Positions 38,107-47,565 of a DNA stretch of 64,000 nt are shown in pieces (the stretch's first letter is position 1; each line of letters begins with the position of its first letter). The notes below the pieces were generated by a model that saw only the letters and a program-made list of their open reading frames with translations, did not search any database and was not told where the DNA came from. Made by a program: the position numbers and the translations under genes. The stretch lies in assembly GCF_000759975.1 (NCBI RefSeq), contig NZ_JNAM01000010.1, positions 124,001-188,000 of the forward strand. Direction: 5' to 3'. The stretch comes from Prochlorococcus marinus str. MIT 9302 (lineage in GTDB: Bacteria > Cyanobacteriota > Cyanobacteriia > PCC-6307 > Cyanobiaceae).

Positions 38107-39276
38107 TTAAATACTTTTATCTCTCTTAATTTTTAAAAGTGCATTATTAACTGCCTTTTGTTGATCTCTTTTAGTAATCCAGTGGTGATAAGTTTGAGTA
38201 TGTAGGCTAACTGAATGTCCCATCATTCTGGCAGCCACAGTATCAGGTAAATCATAAAAAATTGTTCTTACTGCCCAAGCATGACGTAGATCATAAGGTT
38301 TTATATGTAAAGAATAACGCTTAAACTGGTCTGTAGTTTTCTTGCCAATATTTTGTAAGGTTGTAATTTTAAGGTCTCTATTAATATTTGGAAGAAGTTC
38401 GGGGTCTTCACCAAGTTTTAATAATTCGAACTTTTCTACCCATTCAGGATGGAATGGCCAAACTTGATGTTCCCCTGTTTTCGTTGTTGGTAAAACTCTA
38501 ATGATTTTGTCTCCAAAATTTGTTAAGGAGCTTAAATCACAAAAAAACACTTCATGATTTCTTAAGCCATATGTAGCCATCAGACCAAAAACAAATTTCC
38601 AAGATTTGTTTGGTATCTTCTCCCAAAGTTTTTCTATTAACTCGTCTGTGGGGAGGTCTCTAAACCCTGCTTTATTTAGACCATATCCCTTAGAATTTAA
38701 TTTCCAGTCTTCTGGAAGTTTAATATTCAGAAACTTAGCTAAAACACTTAGTGAGGTGGCGCATTGTTTTCTACTCCTACTCCCCTCCTTGTAACTTTCA
38801 AGAGTTTTTTTAAATATGTATTCCAATTCCTTATTGTCATAATCATTATAAAAATGAAGAATTCTTTTGAGATAGGGCTTGTAAGAACTTCTCCAAGTAG
38901 TTTTTCTAGTGCTGCTTAAATAATCATTTTTTCTTTCTTTAAAAAAAAATTCCTCAAATTGATTTAATCTATTTGGAAATGCAAAATCATTTTTTATTTC
39001 CTTTTTATTAGGGTTACTTATCCAATTAATCCAGTCAAATTGATTTAATTCCAGTTGCAAATTGATTAATTGTAATTTTTTTTTAGCCTCCTCTAATCCA
39101 TAAATATCAGCCTTTATACCGAGAGATATTCTTTGAATTTTAAAGTTGTTTTTATCTTCTTTCGTGGGAAGTGAACCTCTAATATTTAATTTTTCTCCCC
39201 TTTTTTCAATTCTAAGCTTGCTTCCTTGAGTAGCAAATTTATCATTCACATTATTAATTTCCTGAATTACGTTCAT
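38107..39276 (-). CDS. tyrosine recombinase / phage-integrase family protein
   Basis: The 389-residue protein has the catalytic residues of the tyrosine recombinases: Arg in TYGLRNHEVFF, a Lys in the TTKTGEHQVWP hairpin, YDLRHAWAV (box II, with Tyr replacing the usual His), MMGHS, and the nucleophile candidate in QTYHHW. The N-terminal part (about 75-200) would be the core-binding domain. No tRNA, att-like direct repeats or other phage genes accompany it. A stable chromosomal role or an old integrase are both possible. It is divergent from hemH. Confidence 0.85.
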   Translation of the reverse strand: MNVIQEINNVNDKFATQGSKLRIEKRGEKLNIRGSLPTKEDKNNFKIQRISLGIKADIYGLEEAKKKLQLINLQLELNQFDWINWISNPNKKEIKNDFAFPNRLNQFEEFFFKERKNDYLSSTRKTTWRSSYKPYLKRILHFYNDYDNKELEYIFKKTLESYKEGSRSRKQCATSLSVLAKFLNIKLPEDWKLNSKGYGLNKAGFRDLPTDELIEKLWEKIPNKSWKFVFGLMATYGLRNHEVFFCDLSSLTNFGDKIIRVLPTTKTGEHQVWPFHPEWVEKFELLKLGEDPELLPNINRDLKITTLQNIGKKTTDQFKRYSLHIKPYDLRHAWAVRTIFYDLPDTVAARMMGHSVSLHTQTYHHWITKRDQQKAVNNALLKIKRDKSI

Positions 39277-39295
39277 TTACTTCTATAATTGTACA

Positions 39296-39301
39296 TATAA
39301 T
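39296..39301 (+). promoter_or_regulatory. candidate -10 element of hemH
   Basis: A perfect TATAAT at 39296-39301 would start transcription about 34 bases before hemH. A second TATAAT lies at 39284-39289. No clear -35 is seen, which is common in Prochlorococcus. Confidence 0.35.
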
Positions 39302-39341
39302 GACGTTTTTAATGTTTTTTTTCAATCTCCATAAATTTTAA

Positions 39342-40517
39342 ATGGATAAAATAGGCGTCTTACTAATGAATTTAGGAGGGCCTGAACGCATTACAGATGT
39401 TGGCCCATTCTTATATAATCTTTTTTCTGATCCAGAAATAATCAGGACACCTTTTCCTGCTTTTCAAAAACCTTTAGCTTGGTTAATTAGTACGCTTAGG
39501 AGTACTACTTCACAGCAGGCTTATCTTTCTATAGGTGGAGGATCACCCATCAGAAGGATAACTGAACAACAAGCAAGAGAATTGCAATCTAAATTAAGGG
39601 ATAATGGTGTAAATGCTACTACTTATATAGCTATGAGGTATTGGCATCCTTTTACCGAATCAGCAATTGCAGATATGAAAGCAGATGATGTAGATCAAAT
39701 TGTTGTATTACCTTTGTATCCTCATTTTTCAATAAGTACAAGTGGTTCAAGCTTTAGGGAATTAAAAAAATTGCGAGATTCAGATAATGACTTTAAGAAA
39801 ATCCCAATGAGATGTGTAAGAAGTTGGTTCAGTCAATCAGGATATTTAAATTCAATGGTTGAATTAATTTCCGAACAAGTCTCACTTTGTGAATCACCTT
39901 CAAATGCGCATATATTTTTTACTGCGCATGGAGTTCCTAAGAGTTATGTAGAGGAAGCTGGAGACCCTTATAAACAACAAATTGAAGATTGTTCATTATT
40001 GATAATAAATGAGTTAGAAAAATATTTAGGGCATAGTAATCCGCATACACTCTCTTATCAAAGTAGAGTTGGTCCAGTTGAATGGTTGAAGCCTTATACA
40101 GAAGAAGTTTTAGCTGATCTTGGGAGGTCAAATGTTAATGATCTCATTGTCGTTCCCATAAGTTTTGTTGGAGAGCATATTGAAACATTGCAAGAAATTG
40201 ACATTGAGTATAAAGAAATTGCCGAAAAAGCTGGTATCAAAAACTTTCGAAGAGTAAAGGCTCTAAATACTCATCCTACTTTTATTAAGGGTCTTAGTGA
40301 TCTAGTAGTTTCTTGCTTGGAAGGACCTTTAATTGATATAGAGGAAGCTTCTCAGTTGCCTGAAAAAGTTAAACTTTACCCCCAAGAGAAATGGCAATGG
40401 GGTTGGAATAATAGTTCAGAGGTTTGGAATGGAAGGGTTGCTATGATTGTTTTTTTGGTACTTTTTATTGAACTTATTTCAGGTTCTGGACCATTACATA
40501 GGCTAGGAATTCTATAA
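39342..40517 (+). CDS. hemH: ferrochelatase with C-terminal chlorophyll-binding-like helix
   Basis: The 391-residue enzyme inserts Fe2+ into protoporphyrin IX. Seen are [44 protein letters not shown] with the catalytic His, and [17 protein letters not shown] with the conserved Glu. After the ferrochelatase domain (about 1-320) comes a linker and the helix [19 protein letters not shown] (about 358-378), a chlorophyll a/b-binding motif found in cyanobacterial and plant ferrochelatases. That helix anchors the enzyme and may tie haem supply to chlorophyll status. Confidence 0.97.
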   Translation: MDKIGVLLMNLGGPERITDVGPFLYNLFSDPEIIRTPFPAFQKPLAWLISTLRSTTSQQAYLSIGGGSPIRRITEQQARELQSKLRDNGVNATTYIAMRYWHPFTESAIADMKADDVDQIVVLPLYPHFSISTSGSSFRELKKLRDSDNDFKKIPMRCVRSWFSQSGYLNSMVELISEQVSLCESPSNAHIFFTAHGVPKSYVEEAGDPYKQQIEDCSLLIINELEKYLGHSNPHTLSYQSRVGPVEWLKPYTEEVLADLGRSNVNDLIVVPISFVGEHIETLQEIDIEYKEIAEKAGIKNFRRVKALNTHPTFIKGLSDLVVSCLEGPLIDIEEASQLPEKVKLYPQEKWQWGWNNSSEVWNGRVAMIVFLVLFIELISGSGPLHRLGIL

Positions 40518-40652
40518 AGATCAATTTGAATTTACTTATAAAATTTAAATTTATTAATTAATTTTTTGAATAGTATTCTGACATTACATTTCTAAATGAG
40601 GCAAAAGTATTTAATTAAGTTTAAAATTTATAGTAAATATTGAATTTCTTTA

Positions 40653-42416
40653 GTGACTCTTACTTCGAGATCCTTGTCAAAGGGTAGTTCAAAAAATGAA
40701 AATCCCGTTTGGATAACTGGTGCAGATGCACTAATGGATTCTTTAAAAATTCATGGGGTAAAGGTAATATTTGGTTATCCTGGAGGCGCCATACTACCAA
40801 TATATGATGCTGTTCATAAAGCAGAACATGATGGTTGGCTAAAGCACTACATGGTAAGACATGAACAAGGAGGTTCTCATGCGGCTGATGGATATGCTAG
40901 ATCTACTGGTGAAGTAGGGGTATGTTTTGGAACCTCAGGTCCAGGTGCAACAAATTTAGTGACTGGAATTGCCACTGCTCAAATGGATTCTGTTCCTTTA
41001 GTAGTAGTTACAGGTCAAGTTCCAAGACCTGCTATAGGGACAGATGCTTTTCAAGAAACTGATATTTTTGGCATAACTCTTCCAATAGTTAAACATTCAT
41101 GGGTAATAAGAGATCCTTCAGATATCGCGAAAGTAGTTTCTGAAGCTTTTTTTATAGCCTCTTCTGGAAGACCTGGCCCTGTTTTAATTGATATACCAAA
41201 AGATGTAGGTCAAGAATTCTTTAATTACAAAAGAGTTTTGCCTGGTGAGATTATTCCAAAAGGATTTAAGAGGAATGGAGATATTAATGACTGCGATATC
41301 AAAAAAGCAATTAAATTAATAGAAGATTCTGAAAGACCTCTTCTATATGTTGGAGGTGGGGCAATATCTTCAGGGGCTCATGATGAAATAAGAACTTTGG
41401 CAAAGAATTATCAAATACCAGTTACAACAACCTTAATGGGCAAAGGTGCTTTTGATGAAAAAGACAATTTATCAGTTGGGATGTTAGGAATGCACGGAAC
41501 TGCTTACGCAAACTTTGCAGTTACAGAATGTGATCTTTTAATTGCTATTGGAGCTAGATTCGATGATAGGGTTACGGGGAAATTAGATACTTTTGCACCT
41601 AATGCAAAGGTAATTCATATAGATATTGACCCAGCAGAAGTTAATAAAAATAGACGAGTAGATGTGGCAATTGTCTCTGACGTTTCAAAAGCTGTTCTCA
41701 AAATTAATGAAAAATATCTTAATAACAAATTTACTTGTCATACGAAGAGCTGGTTAGAAAAAATTGATTTTTGGAAAAATAAACACCCTTTATATGACCC
41801 GCCTAAAGAAGGCGAAATTTATCCTCAGGAAGTTCTTTTAAAAGTTAGGGAACTTTCACCTGAATCTTATGTAACTACAGATGTAGGACAACATCAGATG
41901 TGGGCTGCTCAATATCTTAGGAATTCTCCAAGAAAATGGATTAGTAGTGCAGGCTTAGGAACTATGGGTTTTGGATTACCAGCCGCAATTGGAGTGAAAG
42001 CAGCCTTACCTCATTCAGATGTAATTTGTATTGCTGGAGATGCAAGTGTCTTAATGAATATTCAAGAATTAGGGACTTTATCTCAATATGGTTTGAAGGT
42101 GAAATTGATCATTATAAATAATCGCTGGCAAGGGATGGTAAGACAATGGCAGGAAAGTTTCTATGATGAAAGGTATTCCTCATCTGATATGAGTTGTGGT
42201 GAACCTGACTTTGTAAAACTTGCTGAGTCTTTTGGAGTTAAAGGATACTTAATTTCTGATAGAAAACAACTACATAATGAATTTAAAAATGCGCTTGATC
42301 ATGACGGACCTGCCTTGATTAATATTCTTGTCAGAAGAGGTGAAAATTGCTATCCAATGGTTCCTCCTGGGAAAAGTAACGCTCAAATGGTTGGATATGT
42401 TAATTGTGAAGACTAA
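40653..42416 (+). CDS. ilvB: acetolactate synthase, large subunit
   Basis: The 587-residue ThDP enzyme condenses pyruvate in branched-chain amino acid synthesis. It has the catalytic Glu in [32 protein letters not shown], the central FAD-type domain, and the ThDP motif [12 protein letters not shown]...NNRWQGMV. The start is GTG at 40653; the N-terminal 20 residues (Ser-rich) are family-variable. The regulatory small subunit ilvN is not adjacent. A 135-base gap with no clear feature separates it from hemH. Confidence 0.96.
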   Translation: MTLTSRSLSKGSSKNENPVWITGADALMDSLKIHGVKVIFGYPGGAILPIYDAVHKAEHDGWLKHYMVRHEQGGSHAADGYARSTGEVGVCFGTSGPGATNLVTGIATAQMDSVPLVVVTGQVPRPAIGTDAFQETDIFGITLPIVKHSWVIRDPSDIAKVVSEAFFIASSGRPGPVLIDIPKDVGQEFFNYKRVLPGEIIPKGFKRNGDINDCDIKKAIKLIEDSERPLLYVGGGAISSGAHDEIRTLAKNYQIPVTTTLMGKGAFDEKDNLSVGMLGMHGTAYANFAVTECDLLIAIGARFDDRVTGKLDTFAPNAKVIHIDIDPAEVNKNRRVDVAIVSDVSKAVLKINEKYLNNKFTCHTKSWLEKIDFWKNKHPLYDPPKEGEIYPQEVLLKVRELSPESYVTTDVGQHQMWAAQYLRNSPRKWISSAGLGTMGFGLPAAIGVKAALPHSDVICIAGDASVLMNIQELGTLSQYGLKVKLIIINNRWQGMVRQWQESFYDERYSSSDMSCGEPDFVKLAESFGVKGYLISDRKQLHNEFKNALDHDGPALINILVRRGENCYPMVPPGKSNAQMVGYVNCED

Positions 42417-42481
42417 TTATTTAAGTACCTTATTTAAAAAATTAACTATTAATATGAATCAAAAAGTTAAATTTTTCTGAA

Positions 42482-42832
42482 TTGAAAAAATTATCAAAAT
42501 ATTTAATAATAATCTTCTTGATTATTATTAATCCTCTAGTAGTAGACTCGGCTGAAATACTTCAAATTAAAAGTTCAAATACTATTTTGGTAGGAGATCA
42601 AAATAGGAATTTAACAATTGGATTATTTTGTGTAGATGTAGATAAAAATGATGAGCTTGAAGCAATGAATTTACTTAAAAGTGAATTTCCAAGGGGAAGT
42701 AAAGTGAAAATAAAACCTTTTGGTTTTAAAGAGAATGTTTTGTTAGCAAAAGTTTTCAATATTAAAGGTACTAAGGAGATGGCCGAATTATTAGTTGCTA
42801 AAGACTTAACAAGAAAAAATTGTCCAAATTAA
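42482..42832 (+). CDS. exported small protein with SNase-like fold, probably degenerate
   Basis: The 116-residue protein starts at TTG with a signal peptide (KKLSKYLIIIFLIIINPLVV, cleavage after VDSA). The mature part has strands and helices in the order of staphylococcal nuclease (TILVGDQNRNLTIGLFCVDV, then EAMNLLKSEFPRGSKVKIKP, then LLAKVFNIKGTKEMAELLVAKDL; in parts). The usual catalytic Arg/Glu/Arg and Asp residues are not clearly kept, so it may bind rather than cut. This fold call is by eye and low certainty. It is convergent with the PgeF-like gene. Confidence 0.45.
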   Translation: MKKLSKYLIIIFLIIINPLVVDSAEILQIKSSNTILVGDQNRNLTIGLFCVDVDKNDELEAMNLLKSEFPRGSKVKIKPFGFKENVLLAKVFNIKGTKEMAELLVAKDLTRKNCPN

Positions 42833-42838
42833 ATATCT

Positions 42839-43621
42839 CTATGAATGAATAAAATTCCATTGTCTCGAGATTGTCTTGTTCCTTCTCCAGGAATTAAATT
42901 CATTTTTTGATTCGTATGTGCATATATTTGAGATATCGATATTTGTATTAGGAATATTTTCATTCAAAAGTTGTCTATAAGCAAACCTCCTAAGATCAAG
43001 TTGATTTAAGTTTTGCTCTTTTAAGTTATTTGAATCATTAAAATAAAAATTTTTTTTAGTTTCACTCAAATTGACTGTTAATTTTTTATTTTCGGCCTTT
43101 TTATAAAATTCTTTCAATGTCTTTTTATCAACTAGATAATGTTCCTTCGATATCGCTGGCCCTATTGCTACAAGCAAGTCATCTCTGGAAGTCCCAAAAT
43201 TATCGAAGATTTTAACTAGATTTTTTATTATTTTTTTTTCTAAGCCTTTTCTCCCACAATGCAAGGCGGCTACATTTCTTGTTCTTTTATCTGCAAAAAA
43301 TATTGGCATGCAATCAGCTGTGTAAACCCATAAGTTTTGATTGCATTTATTACCAATAAGACCATCTGCATCAGTCTTACTCCCTTTTTGCGAATTTGAT
43401 CCAAAAGTCAATATATTACTGTGAATTTGATTAGATAAACAATTTACGGAATTTTCATTAAAGTGATTTCCTAATAATTGAAGAAATTTCTCAGAGCTAG
43501 ACTTTGTAAAGTATGCATGTTGAAAATTATATTGACTAAGAATTGGTGATGAATAGTACTCAAAATTTTTGTTTTGAATAAAAATTTTAGTTTTTGAGAA
43601 ATATACTTCTTTGTAAGGAAT
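42839..43621 (-). CDS. PgeF/YfiH-type laccase-domain protein, apparent ATT start
   Basis: The protein is read as 260 residues from an ATT codon at 43621-43619, with AGGAGG five bases upstream. The family (purine nucleoside phosphorylase/adenosine deaminase-like, formerly polyphenol oxidase, YfiH) binds zinc through a His in a QxH motif, a Cys in ADC and a His in HCG. Here these are NQIHS (residues about 67-71), YTADCMP and ALHCGRKG. The first lies upstream of the first TTG at 43411, so a protein starting there would lack a metal ligand. No ATG, GTG or TTG exists between the in-frame stop (43631-43633) and 43411. A sequencing error or unusual start are the alternatives. Confidence 0.7.
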   Translation of the reverse strand: MPYKEVYFSKTKIFIQNKNFEYYSSPILSQYNFQHAYFTKSSSEKFLQLLGNHFNENSVNCLSNQIHSNILTFGSNSQKGSKTDADGLIGNKCNQNLWVYTADCMPIFFADKRTRNVAALHCGRKGLEKKIIKNLVKIFDNFGTSRDDLLVAIGPAISKEHYLVDKKTLKEFYKKAENKKLTVNLSETKKNFYFNDSNNLKEQNLNQLDLRRFAYRQLLNENIPNTNIDISNICTYESKNEFNSWRRNKTISRQWNFIHS

Positions 43622-43626
43622 AGCTC

Positions 43627-43632
43627 CCTCCT
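43627..43632 (-). promoter_or_regulatory. perfect Shine-Dalgarno AGGAGG before the PgeF-like ATT start
   Basis: AGGAGG at 43627-43632 on the minus strand precedes the ATT at 43621-43619 by five bases, ideal spacing. It lies just after the Tab2-like gene (stop at 43642), so it is in the right place to begin the next cistron. Confidence 0.65.
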
Positions 43633-43641
43633 AACTTAAAA

Positions 43642-44547
43642 TTATGAAATTAATTCAATATCTCTCAAGATCCAGAACCCTGCAAATTTTTCAATGTATG
43701 GCGTTGACTGTATGGAAATAAATTGATAGCCAAAAGAATTTTTTTTATTCTCTAAAAACTTTGTACTTAAAATTTTTGCATCTTTTTCTGGCAAATCTGT
43801 TACTAGCCACTTATCGTCTTCCGAAGCTTCAAGAATGAGTTGGTTCTTATTTATATTTAGTTTAATAGGTTCTAAACAACTGAACCATGCAGAAAGTGCT
43901 AATGATCTATCTTTGCTAAAAAGTCTTAATCCAGGTACTAAATTATTAGTATTCAATTTTTGGTGAATTGGGAAAATATCTCCAAATTCCATAGGCCAAT
44001 TTTCTGCTGATTTTAATTCTTCAATTGATATTTCAGCGATAGTTAAAGCATCCCCCCTCACTGCTTCTGGTAAAGGTTTAGGTGAGGTTTCCATTGTAGA
44101 AGTGAAAGTTGGCGCTAGCACACCTCTTACATAGCCATTTTCATTTGGATAAATCTCTTTTTCAAGAAATTCGATTCTATCGAACAAATCGTAAGTTCTT
44201 CTACTAACGAGAGCCTCAATACTGGCGGCCTCCAGAGATTTCTTAATGATGGATTTCATTGACGTCCTCCAGAATCTAACTATTGAGGGCTTTGCCCACC
44301 CTTCTTTTTTTGCATCATTAATTGCTTCATTTAGTGCCTTTGTAAGCCATACCGAATTAACTTCATTGGCAGGGCATTTTTTATTCCAAAGAAAAATATC
44401 TTCAGTCTTATAACTTCTTTTGGAGCAAATAATTAACTCCCACCTTTTTTTTCCATTTGATTCAATAATTGGTCTTGAGTAAAAGTCTAATTCCCAATCT
44501 GAAATTTTAAATTCAAGACTTTGTTCTGTTTTTTTATTTATGTTCAT
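43642..44547 (-). CDS. Tab2/Atab2-family RNA-binding protein (DUF1092)
   Basis: The 301-residue protein contains ISDWELDFYSRPIIESNGKKRWELIIC (in parts WELDFYSRPI and KRWELIIC), the hallmark opening of the Tab2 family. It also has IVRFWRTSM, SRRTYDLFDRIE and YEREIYP-like EKEIYPNENGY. In Chlamydomonas and Arabidopsis, Tab2/Atab2 activates translation of photosystem I psaB mRNA; cyanobacterial homologues are presumed to act on photosystem mRNAs. It overlaps the upstream S1 gene by four bases, which joins two RNA-binding translation factors in one operon. Confidence 0.85.
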   Translation of the reverse strand: MNINKKTEQSLEFKISDWELDFYSRPIIESNGKKRWELIICSKRSYKTEDIFLWNKKCPANEVNSVWLTKALNEAINDAKKEGWAKPSIVRFWRTSMKSIIKKSLEAASIEALVSRRTYDLFDRIEFLEKEIYPNENGYVRGVLAPTFTSTMETSPKPLPEAVRGDALTIAEISIEELKSAENWPMEFGDIFPIHQKLNTNNLVPGLRLFSKDRSLALSAWFSCLEPIKLNINKNQLILEASEDDKWLVTDLPEKDAKILSTKFLENKKNSFGYQFISIQSTPYIEKFAGFWILRDIELIS

Positions 44548-45758
44548 TTGTCTTGTTCTTTTTTATCGAAGAGTGCTTTAGTTTTTAGTGCTCTCTCATT
44601 GGCTTCTTGCATAACTTTTTGTTTATCAATTATTAATTCTCCCGCTGAGTTCTCTAAGAGTGCTGTATTAAGACCAATTCGCCCTTTTTTAAGATCAATT
44701 TCAGATATTAAAGCTTTTATAATTTCCCCTTCTCTAAAAATTTCTCTTAAAGAACGAATCGATCCGTTTGTTAGTGATGATTGATGAAGAAGTCCACTAG
44801 CTCCACCTAAATCAATAAAGAAGCCATATGGTTTTACTGCTAAAACTTCTCCTTCAATTAATTGACCTAATTCTAGACTTGTAAGTTTAGAGACTAATGA
44901 TGCTTTCTTTTCAGAGAGAACTAATTTTCTGGATTCTGGATTCACCTCAAGAAACGCTACTTTTAGAGTTTTGCCAACAAAAGATTGATAATCTTGACCA
45001 TCTTCAAGCTGGGATCTTGGGATGAATCCTCTCAATCCATCTACATCACACGTAAGTCCGCCTCTGTTAAATCCATTAATTAAAACTTCAATTAATTCTC
45101 CATTTTTAGCGGAATTTGAAACTTTCTCCCAACTTTGCCTGAGAATTAATGCCCTAGCGCTCACTGTTACCATCCCATCAGCATTTTGTTCTTTTATAAC
45201 CAAAACTTCCATTTCAAGGCCTATGGAGAATTTTTCTTTAAAGTTAGTTATAACGCCCAACCCACATTCTTTTTTTGGCATATAACCAGGTGCTTTCCCA
45301 CCAATATCAACATATAGCCCATCACTTTCGATTGCTATGACCTTCCCTGAAATTGTTTCTCCTGTAGCCCCAATTGGCTCATTTTCATTTAAAGCCTCCA
45401 AAAAAGCACTTTCATCAAAATCGAATTCATCAACTGTTCTTTCTAATTGAAAATCTGTGTTTTGCTCAGAAAAATTAAGGGGTCTATTTAAGTCTTGTTG
45501 AGAACTCTCAAAAGCTTTAGTGTTTTTATTACTGTCCTCAATTTCTTTTACTGATTCACCTTTAATTATTTGAGGTTTGATTGCGATATTTTCTTTTTTA
45601 ATTTCTTCTTGCGAATCGTTTCGCTCATTCTGTATTTCTTGAGATTTTTTTTGAGTATCCTTCTTGCTTATGTGAAGTACCTGAAGAGGTTTTTTAAAAT
45701 CTTTTTTAATGCCCTTTGGTTGGATATTATCTTGGGCATTTTTATTACTGACTCCCAT
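44544..45758 (-). CDS. ribosomal protein S1-type protein with S1 RNA-binding repeats
   Basis: The 404-residue protein has a long Lys/Gln/Glu-rich unstructured N-terminus (about 1-125) and three S1 domains: GETISGKVIAIESDGLYVDIGGKAPGYMP (first; in parts), GELIEVLINGFNRGGLTCDVDGLRGFIPRSQ (second; in parts), and GQLIEGEVLAVKPYGFFIDLGGASGLLH (third; in parts). Cyanobacterial S1 proteins usually have three repeats and bind AU-rich mRNA leaders at initiation. Prochlorococcus has two such paralogues; this one, with the long acidic/basic lead, is probably the second (rps1b-like). It heads an operon with the Tab2-like and PgeF-like genes. Confidence 0.85.
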   Translation of the reverse strand: MGVSNKNAQDNIQPKGIKKDFKKPLQVLHISKKDTQKKSQEIQNERNDSQEEIKKENIAIKPQIIKGESVKEIEDSNKNTKAFESSQQDLNRPLNFSEQNTDFQLERTVDEFDFDESAFLEALNENEPIGATGETISGKVIAIESDGLYVDIGGKAPGYMPKKECGLGVITNFKEKFSIGLEMEVLVIKEQNADGMVTVSARALILRQSWEKVSNSAKNGELIEVLINGFNRGGLTCDVDGLRGFIPRSQLEDGQDYQSFVGKTLKVAFLEVNPESRKLVLSEKKASLVSKLTSLELGQLIEGEVLAVKPYGFFIDLGGASGLLHQSSLTNGSIRSLREIFREGEIIKALISEIDLKKGRIGLNTALLENSAGELIIDKQKVMQEANERALKTKALFDKKEQDK

Positions 45759-45824
45759 CGTAGGTAAAATAAGAATAATTAATTAATAACATACTCTAAA
45801 TGTTAGTACTCAAAATTAAAATTA

Positions 45825-46619
45825 ATGAACTTTAAACCAATACCTAATAAATTTGAATATTTAAATTGGCAAGAAATTGAGAGTATTGCAAAAGACAAAA
45901 GATCAACAGTGATTTGGCCATTCGGCGCTGTTGAGCAACATGGGCCACATTTGCCCCTTGCTACAGATAGTATTTTTGTTGATGAAATCATTAGCGAAGT
46001 TTTTAAATTATTCTCTTCCGATATTCCATTAAAAAAACTTCCAACACAATATATTGGGTTTTCTCCAGAACATAAGGGTTTTGCTGGGACAATTTCACTT
46101 TCCTCAAATTTAATAACCTCAATGATTAAGGAAGTCGGAGGACAATTATCTGAAATGGGTTTTAAAAGATTGATATTGATTAATGGACATGGAGGACAAA
46201 TCTCACTACTAAATACAGCTGCAAGAGAGCTAAGAAGTTTTGCACCTGGGATAGCTGTATTCCCTTGTTTCTTATGGAGTGGTGTTAATGGATTAAGTGA
46301 ATTGTTAACAAAAACTGAGATGGAGGATGGGCTTCATGCTTCTTTAGCTGAAACAAGTTTGATGCTCGCTTTAAAGCCAGAATTAGTAGGTGATGAACGT
46401 CCTAATGAGGTTATTAAAGGACAGATCCCAGAAGGTTGGAGTCTAGAGGGTAATGCGCCTACTGCTTGGCTTACTGACGACTTCAGTAAATCAGGCGTTA
46501 TAGGGGATAGCAGAGGAGCAAATGAGTCTTTAGGAAAAAATTTAAAGGAATTATTGATTAATCATTGGTTTAAATTGATAATGAATCTGATGCAATCAGA
46601 TTGGCCAAACAATTCTTAA
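45825..46619 (+). CDS. creatininase/creatinine amidohydrolase-family protein
   Basis: The 264-residue metal-dependent amidohydrolase has WPFGAVEQHGPHLPLATD with the Glu, His and Asp metal ligands, PEHKGFAGTISLSSN, LINGHGGQISLL and LHASLAETSL. Family members include creatininase and formamide hydrolases of pterin and flavin pathways (ArfB, MftE). The substrate is unknown. It begins on the opposite strand from the S1 operon with a 66-base divergent gap and lies upstream of ado on the same strand. Confidence 0.85.
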   Translation: MNFKPIPNKFEYLNWQEIESIAKDKRSTVIWPFGAVEQHGPHLPLATDSIFVDEIISEVFKLFSSDIPLKKLPTQYIGFSPEHKGFAGTISLSSNLITSMIKEVGGQLSEMGFKRLILINGHGGQISLLNTAARELRSFAPGIAVFPCFLWSGVNGLSELLTKTEMEDGLHASLAETSLMLALKPELVGDERPNEVIKGQIPEGWSLEGNAPTAWLTDDFSKSGVIGDSRGANESLGKNLKELLINHWFKLIMNLMQSDWPNNS

Positions 46620-46684
46620 ATATATTTAAGTAAAAATGGCACTTAACAATTGAAACTATTTTCATGATATTTAAATAAACTCAC

Positions 46685-46690
46685 TATAAT
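46685..46690 (+). promoter_or_regulatory. candidate -10 element of ado
   Basis: A perfect TATAAT at 46685-46690 would give a leader of about 33 bases before the ATG at 46730. The -35 position (46661-46666, TTCATG) is a poor match. The position supports the start at 46730, since the in-frame ATG at 46703 would leave a leader of only about six bases. Confidence 0.45.
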
Positions 46691-46729
46691 CATGTAATAT
46701 TCATGCATAATGAGCTAAAGATTACTGAC

Positions 46730-47458
46730 ATGCAAACTCTAGAATCAAATAAAAAAACTACTGAAGAAACCACTAATACGATTTCTTTAAATTTGCCGGA
46801 CTTTACTACAGATTCTTATAAGGATGCATATAGCAGAATAAATGCAATTGTTATAGAGGGAGAGCAAGAGGCTCATGATAATTACATTTCCATAGCAACT
46901 TTATTACCAAATGAGTTAGAAGAGTTAACTAAATTGGCGAGAATGGAAATGAAACATAAAAAAGGCTTTACTGCATGTGGGAGAAATTTAGGAGTTGAAG
47001 CTGATATGGAATTTGCTAAAAAATTCTTTTCTAAATTACATGGTAATTTTCAAATTGCTCTAGAAAAAGGAAACATAACAACATGTCTTTTAATTCAAGC
47101 TATTTTAATCGAAGCATTTGCAATCTCTGCTTATAACGTCTACATACGAGTTGCAGATCCTTTTGCAAAAAAAATAACAGAGGGAGTGGTTAAAGATGAA
47201 TATCTTCATTTAAATTATGGTCAAGAGTGGCTTAAAGAGAACCTGTCTACATGTAAAGAGGAATTAATGGAAGCTAATAAGGTTAACCTTCCTTTAATTA
47301 AAAAGATGTTAGATGAAGTAGCAGATGATGCATCAGTTTTAGCTATGGACAGAGAAGAATTAATGGAAGAATTTATGATTGCTTACCAAGATACTCTTAT
47401 GGAAATAGGTCTAGATAATAGAGAAATTGCAAGAATGGCTATGGCAGCCATCGTTTAA
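46730..47458 (+). CDS. ado: aldehyde deformylating oxygenase
   Basis: The 242-residue ferritin-like di-iron enzyme turns fatty aldehydes into alkanes plus formate. Iron ligands match the Prochlorococcus enzyme: E45 (EGEQEAHDN), E73 and H76 (RMEMKH), E128 (LIEAFA), E157 and H160 (KDEYLH). The family start (MQTLESNKK) maps to the ATG at 46730 rather than the upstream ATG at 46703. It is followed after 107 bases by aar, its partner that supplies the aldehyde. Confidence 0.95.
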   Translation: MQTLESNKKTTEETTNTISLNLPDFTTDSYKDAYSRINAIVIEGEQEAHDNYISIATLLPNELEELTKLARMEMKHKKGFTACGRNLGVEADMEFAKKFFSKLHGNFQIALEKGNITTCLLIQAILIEAFAISAYNVYIRVADPFAKKITEGVVKDEYLHLNYGQEWLKENLSTCKEELMEANKVNLPLIKKMLDEVADDASVLAMDREELMEEFMIAYQDTLMEIGLDNREIARMAMAAIV

Positions 47459-47565
47459 TTATACTTCTACTTAATTAAGCATTTTAATAATTAATCTTTC
47501 TATTTAAGTAGTTACCTCTGTGCTATTCTTCATTACATCGTATAGAAACCATTTATAAATTTTAA

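Noticed and set aside
43409-43411. TTG at 43411 as the start of the PgeF-like gene
   Set aside because: The resulting protein would lack the N-terminal third of the fold and the His metal ligand, while the upstream frame is open and matches the family.
46703-46729. ATG at 46703 as the ado start
   Set aside because: It adds nine residues not seen in known ADO proteins and sits about six bases from the likely transcription start.
47467-47511. 8-base inverted repeat between ado and aar
   Set aside because: The loop is long (29 bases) and AT-rich; chance pairing is likely.
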